Below, one piece after another: positions 1-6,401 of a stretch of DNA of 6,401 nt. A program made the translations under genes and the position numbers. The notes below the pieces were generated by a model. That model was not told where the DNA came from, made no database searches, and saw only the letters and a list, made by a program, of their open reading frames with translations. The first letter of the stretch is position 1. Each line of letters opens with the position of its first letter. Source of the stretch: Sulfurovum sp. (lineage in GTDB: Bacteria > Campylobacterota > Campylobacteria > Campylobacterales > Sulfurovaceae); assembly GCA_027046415.1 (NCBI GenBank), contig JALTYW010000020.1, forward strand, positions 1 to 6,401. Reading direction: 5' to 3'.

Positions 1-439
<439 letters not shown>

Positions 440-453
440 TTATAAATACCATT

Positions 454-482
454 ATTTTATCCAATTTTACCCTATAGCTGAA
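454..482 (-). promoter_or_regulatory. Candidate eno promoter
   Basis: On the minus strand a TAAAAT hexamer (459-454) lies 17 bases downstream of TTCAGC (482-477). The -10 match is fair, but the -35 shares only three positions with TTGACA. The surroundings are very AT-rich, so several other -10-like words (for example TAAAAT nearer 470) compete. It would give a leader of roughly 25-30 bases before eno. This rests on pattern only. Confidence 0.25.
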
Positions 483-583
483 TAAAATACCCTCCCTAAA
501 CTACTTTGCAGCTACACGAACTTCAACTCATGATTTAGACTGTTTATGGCTAAAATTTTCATCCAGTAATAAAATGGTAATAC

Positions 584-589
584 TATAAT
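584..589 (+). promoter_or_regulatory. Candidate -10 box for the DUF1800/DUF1501 unit
   Basis: A perfect TATAAT lies 39 bases before the DUF1800 start codon. At 16-18 bases upstream there is no recognisable TTGACA; the region is AT-rich with a T-run at 556-559. Campylobacterota housekeeping promoters commonly lack a conserved -35 and rely on the -10 and upstream T-rich periodicity, so this is compatible. Transcription would begin near 596 and leave a short leader carrying the ribosome binding site. Confidence 0.45.
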
Positions 590-611
590 TATACAATGAC
601 TCTATAGCTTC

Positions 612-618
612 AAAGGAG
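612..618 (+). promoter_or_regulatory. Ribosome binding site of the DUF1800 gene
   Basis: AAAGGAG is a strong Shine-Dalgarno word ending 10 bases before the ATG at 629. The spacing is slightly long but usable. It fixes the start that yields an intact lipoprotein signal peptide. Confidence 0.7.
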
Positions 619-628
619 TCTGAAACAG

Positions 629-2365
629 ATGGGACAAAAAATCTTTGAATCTCTTTTTGTGGCAATTGTATCCATTTTTGTACTGTCTGGCTGTGGAGGA
701 GGCGATAAATCTTCTTCGATAAACAATAGCACTCATTCAGTACGTCATCCTGTCAAGTCCGATATAGAAGCCTCTGCTTTCCTATCCCGCGCAACATTCG
801 GAGCAAACAAAGAGATAATCGAACATCTTACTGACTTAGGGGATTATGATCAATGGTTTGATGAACAATTTACAATTCCAGTCTCATCACATATCTCCTG
901 GGCTCACAGCCATGCTAAAGGAATCAACGGTATTCCTGATCTCAACCGCAGCAGGGAAGATTGGAAAAGATACAGTGATGCATTGGGGTATCTTCAAAGA
1001 GATACCTGGTGGGATATCGCTGTGAATGCCAAAGACCAGCTCCGTCAGAAGGTAGCATTTGCTTTAAGTGAAATTCTTGTTATCTCCCGAAACGGTCCAT
1101 TACAGACCTTCCCTGATACACGTATCTCCTACTATGATGTTCTGGTTCGTAATGCATTTGGTAATTTTGAACAACTTCTTCGAGATGTAACCTACCATCC
1201 GGCAATGGGAAGATATCTGAGTTATCTTGGCAATGCAAAAGCAGATCCTGCAGTTGGCTCTCACCCTGATGAGAACTATGCCAGAGAGGTAATGCAGCTC
1301 TTTACGATCGGTCTGTACGAGCTAAACATGGATGGTACCCAAAAAACCAAAAACGGTCAACCAATTCCCACCTATACCCAAAGTGATATTCGCCAAATGG
1401 CAAAAGTCTTTACCGGACTAAGTGATGACAACGGTCAGTTCGAAGCTGAAGCCTACTTTGATACTTTTCATGCCAGAACGGCTCCGATGGCTGCTTTCGA
1501 ATCCCACCACGACCATACAGAAAAAAAGATCCTTCATGCAAAAAAGATAATCCCTGCAGGCGGTGACACCAAAACCGATATTGACAGAGCATTGCATATC
1601 CTTTTTATGCACCCTAACACTCCGCCGTTTATCTCGCGACAGCTTATCCAACGGCTTGTAACGAGCAATCCCTCCGCAGAATATGTTCAAAGAGTTGCTG
1701 AAATTTTTGCCGACAACGGCGATGGCATACGCGGAGATCTCAAAGCAGTAATCAAAGCTATTCTGCTGGATAAAGAAGCATTTACAGGCAAAGAAAGTGT
1801 AAGTAATTTCGGAAAATTTAGAGAACCTCTGCTGTATATCTCCCATCTTTTCCGGGCTTTTCATGCTCAAAATGGTGAACATGTGCTAAAACAGGGAGAT
1901 ACTCCGCTTTACAAATACCGTTCTTTCAATTTTAATGGTACAGGAATGATGAGGCAGGAAGGTGCACTAGAAGCCTTAACTGTTTTCAACTACTTTAGCC
2001 CGGATGATGCTCCTTCTAGCCTCAAAAAACAGAAATTGGCTGCGCCGGAACTGGAGCTCTACGGCAAACAGGGAATTGATGATGTCTTGATGGGTATAAT
2101 TACCCAAAACGGTTTTGTCTATCAACTCTTCAATATCACAGCAAAATTGCAACTTGACGAAGAAAAAAAACTTGTACACGCTAAAAAATACGATGCCTTG
2201 CTTGACAGACTTGATATGTTATTGACAGCTGGAAACCTCAGCACCACTACGCGAAATGCCATTAAAGACTATATGCAAAAACATTCCTATTTGGATGATG
2301 AAAAACTGGTACGCCATACAATTGGTCTTGTAATGACCTCACCTGATTATGCCTTGCAGCAATAG
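629..2365 (+). CDS. DUF1800 family exported lipoprotein, function unknown
   Basis: A 578-residue protein of the DUF1800 family; the molecular role is not established. The N-terminus is a lipoprotein signal: a hydrophobic stretch at about residues 9-20 and lipobox LSGC with the modifiable Cys at 22, followed by a Gly/Ser-rich linker. Glycine at +2 would favour the outer membrane under the E. coli sorting rule, which may not hold here. Family hallmarks appear in order: SRATFG (53-58), LRQKVAFALSEILVIS (138-153), PDENYAREVMQLFTIGL (213-229), VFTGL (260-264), a His-rich HHDHTEKKIL segment (293-302), FISRQLIQRLVTSNPS (334-349), and REPLLYISHLFRAF (398-411). Length is within the usual range and no domain appears missing. 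It is followed after 10 bases by the DUF1501 gene, so the two are probably co-transcribed and act together in the envelope. Base composition is AT-richer than eno and aas, with several A7-A8 runs. The family call is secure; any activity would be a guess. Confidence 0.92.
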   Translation: MGQKIFESLFVAIVSIFVLSGCGGGDKSSSINNSTHSVRHPVKSDIEASAFLSRATFGANKEIIEHLTDLGDYDQWFDEQFTIPVSSHISWAHSHAKGINGIPDLNRSREDWKRYSDALGYLQRDTWWDIAVNAKDQLRQKVAFALSEILVISRNGPLQTFPDTRISYYDVLVRNAFGNFEQLLRDVTYHPAMGRYLSYLGNAKADPAVGSHPDENYAREVMQLFTIGLYELNMDGTQKTKNGQPIPTYTQSDIRQMAKVFTGLSDDNGQFEAEAYFDTFHARTAPMAAFESHHDHTEKKILHAKKIIPAGGDTKTDIDRALHILFMHPNTPPFISRQLIQRLVTSNPSAEYVQRVAEIFADNGDGIRGDLKAVIKAILLDKEAFTGKESVSNFGKFREPLLYISHLFRAFHAQNGEHVLKQGDTPLYKYRSFNFNGTGMMRQEGALEALTVFNYFSPDDAPSSLKKQKLAAPELELYGKQGIDDVLMGIITQNGFVYQLFNITAKLQLDEEKKLVHAKKYDALLDRLDMLLTAGNLSTTTRNAIKDYMQKHSYLDDEKLVRHTIGLVMTSPDYALQQ

Positions 2366-2368
2366 GGG
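2364..2368 (+). promoter_or_regulatory. Ribosome binding site of the DUF1501 gene
   Basis: AGGGG overlaps the TAG stop of the DUF1800 gene and sits 7 bases before the ATG at 2376. This supports the internal ATG rather than the earlier in-frame ATG at 2349, and suggests translational coupling between the two genes. Confidence 0.6.
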
Positions 2369-2375
2369 ACAAAGG

Positions 2376-3746
2376 ATGCAAAAGAAAAATGACAGAAGAA
2401 AATTTCTCAAACAGACGTTAGCAGGTGCAGCAAGCTTCTCTCCACTCATAGCAATGCTGACTTCTTTAAAGAAACTGAATGCCGGCGATAGGGGGGATGG
2501 ATACAAAGCAATCGTATGTATTTTACTCGAGGGTGGAGCTGATGTATGCAATATGATCGCTCCTTTGGAAGATAAAGCATACAGGAAATACAAAGAAGTA
2601 CGCAAACATATAGCATTGCCACAGGAAAGTTTACTAAAAATCACTGATACATACGGTTTTCGAAACAATATGACAGCCATGCAAAACCTCTTTAGTGAAA
2701 AAAAGCTTGCAGTTATTGCCAATGTCGGTACACTTATAGAACCAGTAACACCCACCGAGGTCTACAACGGTTCAAAACCGATTCCTTTTGAACTCTTTGC
2801 CCATAATACCCAACGTAACCAATGGATGTTGGGCGATGCTACCGGCAACAGTAACAACGGATGGGCAGGACGTACAATAGATCATTTCTATGCTTCTGCA
2901 GAAAAAGCTGCTGTCTATAGCAAAATAAATGTTGCGGATGTCAGCAGCCTCATACTCTCCGGTGGCAGAGAAGAGGCAATACACTTTAGCGATGCCTATA
3001 TCTCATCTGATACTATGAAAAGTTATGGCTTTGGTCCAGAATCTGGAGGGAGTGACCTTGGTAAAGTTTATCAGGCACTATATGAAACCAAACGCGATAG
3101 CAGCCATAAAATGATGGCTGCATTTGCAAAAAAAAGAGTAAAAGAACTCAATCGCCCCTATGCATTAGAGGGGCTGTTTGACGGGGTAAGAGAATTTGAA
3201 TCTTTTGATACCGGTGTGCATGAGGTGGGCAAGCCTCTTGGCACCCAATTGGAACTAGTGGCAAAGATACTCTCTGTCAAAGACCGTTTTCCAGGTACTC
3301 CAAAACGGCAGATCTTTTTTGTCAATCATCACGGTTGGGATACACATGACAGCGACAATGAGCATCAGGCAGGATACCTAAGCGACTCCCTTGAAGCTTT
3401 TCAGCATGCACTGGAAACACTGGGAATTGCCGATAGTGTAACAACGTTTACGGTATCTGATTTTGGACGCTCCCTAAGCCCTAATGGAGCAGGTACTGAT
3501 CATGGCTGGGGGTCACACGCATTTGTGATGGGTGGCGCAGTCAAGGGAGGCAAAATCTATGGTACGATGCCAAAAGTTGAAGTGAACTCCCCTGATGCAT
3601 GGTATGACAGATTGGTGCCGACAACATCTATGGAGAGTTATTTGTCAACAGTAGTGAAGTGGTTTGGCGCCAGCACCGAAGAACTTAATACCATTTTTCC
3701 CAATCTCAAAAGCTTTCCGGTCAAAGATATGGGATATATGGGGTAG
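2376..3746 (+). CDS. DUF1501 family protein with Tat-type signal
   Basis: A 456-residue DUF1501 protein, a family grouped with the alkaline phosphatase/sulfatase-like metalloenzyme superfamily; its substrate is unknown. The N-terminus has DRRKFLK at residues 6-12 followed by a mildly hydrophobic stretch (LAGAASFSPLIAML, 15-28), a twin-arginine (Tat) signal that suggests export already folded, perhaps metal-loaded. Likely metal-site and core motifs are LEGGADVCN (51-59, with D56 and N59), NHHGWDTHD (317-325), SDFGRSLSPNGAGTDHGWGSH (361-381) and FVMGGAVKGGKIYGT (383-397). The C-terminal family ending RLVPTTSMESYLSTVVKWFG (412-431) and IFPNL (440-444) is intact. I chose the ATG at 2376 because it has AGGGG 7 bases upstream and puts the twin arginines near the N-terminus; the ATG at 2349 would add nine residues and overlap the previous gene. 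It ends convergently with the DUF2339 remnant. Sampled composition is low (about 33% GC in line 2581-2640). Catalytic activity is inferred, not shown. Confidence 0.92.
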   Translation: MQKKNDRRKFLKQTLAGAASFSPLIAMLTSLKKLNAGDRGDGYKAIVCILLEGGADVCNMIAPLEDKAYRKYKEVRKHIALPQESLLKITDTYGFRNNMTAMQNLFSEKKLAVIANVGTLIEPVTPTEVYNGSKPIPFELFAHNTQRNQWMLGDATGNSNNGWAGRTIDHFYASAEKAAVYSKINVADVSSLILSGGREEAIHFSDAYISSDTMKSYGFGPESGGSDLGKVYQALYETKRDSSHKMMAAFAKKRVKELNRPYALEGLFDGVREFESFDTGVHEVGKPLGTQLELVAKILSVKDRFPGTPKRQIFFVNHHGWDTHDSDNEHQAGYLSDSLEAFQHALETLGIADSVTTFTVSDFGRSLSPNGAGTDHGWGSHAFVMGGAVKGGKIYGTMPKVEVNSPDAWYDRLVPTTSMESYLSTVVKWFGASTEELNTIFPNLKSFPVKDMGYMG

Positions 3747-3818
3747 TTTGTCACATTTAAATCTTGATATTCACTGTGAAAACGCTATCCCTATTTGGTG
3801 CCTAAAGAAATAGCCCAA

Positions 3819-3836
3819 CTTGATTCAATGATCAAG
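3819..3836. repeat. Small inverted repeat in convergent gap
   Basis: CTTGAT and ATCAAG form a perfect 6-bp stem around a 6-base loop, extendable by two pairs past one mismatch. It lies between the converging ends of the DUF1501 gene and the DUF2339 remnant, where a terminator would be expected. The stem is AT-rich and no T-tract follows on either strand, so it is at best a weak terminator. Nothing else was recognised in the 99-base gap (3747-3845). Confidence 0.3.
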
Positions 3837-3845
3837 GTGTACTCT

Positions 3846-4310
3846 TCATTTATTAGAATCTACCTTGTTTTCCTTCTGTTTTGGCGGCATCGAAACAAAG
3901 TATCCTATGAGCAACAGCAGCAGTCCCACCACAATAAACGATACAATACGTTCTATGGTACCTGAATGCGCTAATTCAACAATAAAAAGCTTCAATACCA
4001 CCAAGATCAATACCCCAAACCCAGCCAACCATAAAATACGATCCGCATATCGTTTGGAGAGTAACATTGCCACAATCGCCGCTATACTCCACAACACAGA
4101 AATCCCTGTCTGAAAATAGCCGCTTTGCCACAATGCTGCAAGCGTATAGGCAATCCCCTGTGAAATATGTATATATCTGGCAAAGACAACCGTCACAAGT
4201 ATCCAACCCAATAAAATCACAATGCCGTACATCAACCTAATCGTTGAGCTCGACCAGACAGAACGCTGTTTGTATATCCAAAAGAGTATCGCTGCAAGTA
4301 CTGCAACCTG
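3846..4310 (-). pseudogene. DUF2339 membrane protein, C-terminal remnant
   Basis: The open frame of 154 codons encodes only the end of a DUF2339 protein, a family of large multi-pass inner-membrane proteins of unknown role, usually several hundred residues or more. About five hydrophobic segments are visible. The last two carry the family ending: a segment with RILWLAGFGVLILVVLKLF, then GTIERIVSFIVVGLLLLLIGY followed by MPP and a charged tail. Membrane-like sequence (QVAVLAAILFWIYK) begins right after the TAA at 4313-4311, which is also the aas stop codon, so no room remains for the missing N-terminal domains. A short product could start at TTG 4235 or ATG 4232, but only AGG directly abutting the TTG precedes them, so initiation looks poor. 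I read it as a truncated gene left by a deletion or rearrangement. Alternatively it could be a small expressed membrane protein translated by coupling with aas. The family call is good; pseudogene status is inferred. Confidence 0.72.
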
Positions 4311-6401
4311 TTAAATCAGATCAAGAGCCAACTTCTTCGCCCCCTTGAAATCCGCCTTACCAGTCCCAAGCACCGGAATCTCGTCGACCTTGTAGGCTTT
4401 GGAAGGGACAAAAAGCGGATTGAGATCCAGCGTACCGATCTGTGACATCACCTCCTCTATCACGCGTTCTCCTTCAAAGAGCAGGACTACCGCTTCTCCC
4501 TTCTTCTCATCAGGGATAGCGGTCACGGCGATCTTCTCATCCTCTGAGAGTATCCCTCTGATCGCCTCTTCGACCAGCCCCAGACTCACCATCTCGCCGC
4601 CGATCTTGGCAAAGCGGCTGTAGCGGTCGACGATGGTCAGGAAGCCATCCTCATCCAGCCGTCCTTTGTCCCCCGTCACGTACCATCGGATACCGTCAAT
4701 CTCTTTGATGACCGAAGCGGTCTTTTCAGGGTCTTTGAGGTAGCCCTTCATGATCTGGGTACCGCCGATGAGGATCATCCCCTCCTCTCCGGTAGCAAGT
4801 CTCTCGAAACTCTCCGGATCGACGATGCGGAAACTGCTTCCGGGTACGGGCAGTCCTACGGTGCCGGGCTTGTGCCCGATCTGTGGTTTCCAACTGTCTG
4901 GCAGCAGAACATCAGGCAGATTGACCGAAGCGACTGGGGTGGTCTCTGTCGCGCCGTATCCCTCATAGATCTCATGCCCAAACTTCTCTTTGAATGCTTT
5001 GCGTATCTCTTCGGGCAGTTTCTCTGCACCGGCAACCACCATACGCAGATGCTGGAACATCAGCGGATGGAGCTTGCGGTTACGGGTGTAAAGCCGCAGG
5101 AAGGTCGCCGTAGCAAAGAGCATCGTCGCCTCATACTTCGCAGCAATCTTGCCGATCCCAAAGCCGTCCGTAGGATCAGGGTGACAGACCACGGGGATCC
5201 CCTCGATCAGCGGCAGCAGTGTGGTCCCCGTCAAGCCAAAGGAGTGAAAGATCGGCAGGGTTCCGAGCATCACATCCTCATCTTTGGGGTTGAGCACGGT
5301 AGCGATCTGCTTGATATTGCCCATGATATTCCTGTGGGTCAGCTCGATCCCCTTGGGTGTGCCTTCGCTACCGCTTGAGAAGAGGATCGCTGCGCTTTGG
5401 GTATTGTCTGTGCTTTTAATGAAGCAGCACTTCAGCAGCCACGCCGGCAGCATCTTGACCATCAGCAGCATAAGAACAGGAGCGACGCTTCCCATCTGCG
5501 CCTTGATATCCTCAAGATAGAGCACCTCCACCTGCTCAAGCAGCTCCGTCAGGTCAAATCCCTTTGCCTTGAGCTTGGTGACAAACTGACGGGAGGCGAC
5601 AATGGTTTCTATATCGGCGATCTTGATCGCATGCTGCAAGCTTGACATACCGCTGGAGTAGTTGAGATTGACGATCGTTTTGCCAAGACTCAGCAGCGCC
5701 ATATTGCCCATAGAGCCGCCTACAGATGTGGGCAGAAGTACCCCGACATTCTGAGTATGCCCAAGCTTGCTGCGCAGCAGCTTTGCAATCATCAACACCC
5801 CTGCCCCAAAACGTGCCCGGCTTACCTCAACACCGGTAGAGTCTGCCATACACAATGTGCTGCTGCGCTCTTTGAGCGTATCGATCCATGCGCTTTGCAA
5901 AGAGGGGAGTGTCTGAGCATAGTGCTGCCAACTTCGCACAGAGAGATCAAAGACCGCTTTTTTGACCTCCGGTGCCTTACTGTGTATATCCATCGCTTCG
6001 CCAAATGTCACAGAGATATCCCGGCTCTTTTTGCGCTTCATCTTTTGGGAGGCGTGCGAAAAGTTGTCCTCCCACAGACCGCGCAGATAAAAGGGCACGA
6101 TCACCGCCTCTTCACTCACCTCTGCACAAGCCACCTCGAAGCCACGCTGAAAGGCACCCAAATGTCCGTTTCGAGAGAGGTGTCCTTCGGGGAAAAGAGC
6201 TACCGTATCACCGTTGTTCAGCGCTTCACTTACCTTGGCAAGCGCGCTCTTGCTGCCTCTGCTTGAGATCGGAATCACCCCGAAAAAGTCCAAAAAGGGC
6301 TTAAGATACCACTTCTCATAGTAGCTGCGCTCCATCACAAAACGTATCTGTTTGGGGTATGCCATCTGCAAGATCGCCCAATCCAAAAAAGAGATATGGT
6401 T
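4311..6401 (-). CDS. aas: Aas-type bifunctional acyltransferase / acyl-ACP synthetase (5' end beyond window)
   Basis: Aas re-acylates lysophospholipids, mainly 2-acylglycerophosphoethanolamine, at the inner membrane: an AMP-forming ligase activates a fatty acid onto acyl carrier protein and a PlsC-like domain transfers it. The visible 696 residues start inside the PlsC domain. Catalytic motif H-x4-D is NHISFLD at residues 1-7 (H2, D7), then the FPEG motif at 70-73 and IVPFYLRG near 101-108. The ligase domain shows the P-loop SSGSEGTPKG (342-351), YGATETTP (482-489), the TGD motif (576-578), RFAKIGGEMVS (596-606) and the C-terminal catalytic lysine in GTGK (K682). Domain order and motifs match E. 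coli Aas (719 residues), which from memory has its H-x4-D near residue 36, so about 35 residues would be missing if the layout is the same. An additional N-terminal LplT-like transporter domain, as in some bacteria, cannot be excluded. A TTG at 6386 must not be taken as the start because it falls inside H-x4-D. GC is about 55-57% in two counted lines. The stop is TAA at 4313-4311. Confidence 0.9.
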   Translation of the reverse strand, partial: NHISFLDWAILQMAYPKQIRFVMERSYYEKWYLKPFLDFFGVIPISSRGSKSALAKVSEALNNGDTVALFPEGHLSRNGHLGAFQRGFEVACAEVSEEAVIVPFYLRGLWEDNFSHASQKMKRKKSRDISVTFGEAMDIHSKAPEVKKAVFDLSVRSWQHYAQTLPSLQSAWIDTLKERSSTLCMADSTGVEVSRARFGAGVLMIAKLLRSKLGHTQNVGVLLPTSVGGSMGNMALLSLGKTIVNLNYSSGMSSLQHAIKIADIETIVASRQFVTKLKAKGFDLTELLEQVEVLYLEDIKAQMGSVAPVLMLLMVKMLPAWLLKCCFIKSTDNTQSAAILFSSGSEGTPKGIELTHRNIMGNIKQIATVLNPKDEDVMLGTLPIFHSFGLTGTTLLPLIEGIPVVCHPDPTDGFGIGKIAAKYEATMLFATATFLRLYTRNRKLHPLMFQHLRMVVAGAEKLPEEIRKAFKEKFGHEIYEGYGATETTPVASVNLPDVLLPDSWKPQIGHKPGTVGLPVPGSSFRIVDPESFERLATGEEGMILIGGTQIMKGYLKDPEKTASVIKEIDGIRWYVTGDKGRLDEDGFLTIVDRYSRFAKIGGEMVSLGLVEEAIRGILSEDEKIAVTAIPDEKKGEAVVLLFEGERVIEEVMSQIGTLDLNPLFVPSKAYKVDEIPVLGTGKADFKGAKKLALDLI

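Noticed and set aside
1418..1882. Minus-strand open frame of 154 codons inside the DUF1800 gene
   Set aside because: It overlaps the conserved DUF1800 core on the opposite strand and shows no recognisable motif.
1521..3132. A7-A8 homopolymer runs inside the DUF1800 and DUF1501 genes (for example 1521-1527, 2163-2170, 2697-2704 and 3128-3135) as possible phase-variation tracts
   Set aside because: All frames are intact and runs of this length are expected in AT-rich genes with many Lys codons. Phase-variable tracts in Campylobacterota are typically longer and often poly-G/C.
3770..3780. Short palindrome TTCACTGTGAA after the DUF1501 gene
   Set aside because: Five-base arms around a single base are too short to be a hairpin, and its position downstream of genes does not suggest an operator.
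3747..3845. Rho-independent terminator between the convergent genes
   Set aside because: Only a 6-bp AT-rich stem without a following T-tract was found, so it is listed as an inverted repeat and not as a terminator.
4872..5378. Long plus-strand open frame antisense to aas (168 codons); similar one at 5757-6266
   Set aside because: Both are antisense to the conserved ligase and acyltransferase domains. The frames are low-complexity shadows of GC-rich codons without recognisable domains.

Overview
The window suggests a member of the Campylobacterota (Epsilonproteobacteria), probably a Sulfurovum/Sulfurimonas-like marine or sulfur-associated bacterium. This is inferred from the style of the enolase N-terminus ([15 protein letters not shown]) and the mixed base composition; no rRNA or other marker is present, so the assignment is tentative.

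Layout, left to right. (1) Bases 1-421, minus strand: the first 140 codons of enolase (eno), running off the left edge. (2) Bases 422-628: a divergent intergenic region with a plausible -10 box and Shine-Dalgarno for the rightward genes and a weaker candidate promoter for eno. (3) Bases 629-3746, plus strand: a tight two-gene unit, a DUF1800 lipoprotein followed after 10 bases by a DUF1501 protein with a twin-arginine-type signal. (4) Bases 3747-3845: a short convergent gap with one small inverted repeat and no clear terminator. (5) Bases 3846-4310, minus strand: the C-terminal part of a DUF2339 multi-pass membrane protein without its N-terminal portion or a good start, read as a gene remnant. 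(6) Bases 4311-6401, minus strand: nearly all of an Aas-type bifunctional acyltransferase / acyl-ACP synthetase, whose 5' end lies beyond the right edge. No stretch over 300 bases lacks a gene. I saw no tRNA, rRNA, CRISPR array, insertion sequence or riboswitch.

How the genes relate. eno (glycolysis/gluconeogenesis) and aas (lysophospholipid re-acylation) are housekeeping genes, GC-richer in the lines sampled (about 55-58%). The DUF1800/DUF1501 pair between them is AT-richer (about 33-42% in sampled lines) and looks like an acquired or separately evolving cassette. The pair recurs across distant bacterial phyla and both products are predicted to be exported, but its biochemical role is not established. 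It is the most interesting system here. The DUF2339 remnant beside it, starting right at the aas stop codon, and the absence of recA upstream of eno both suggest past rearrangement at this locus.
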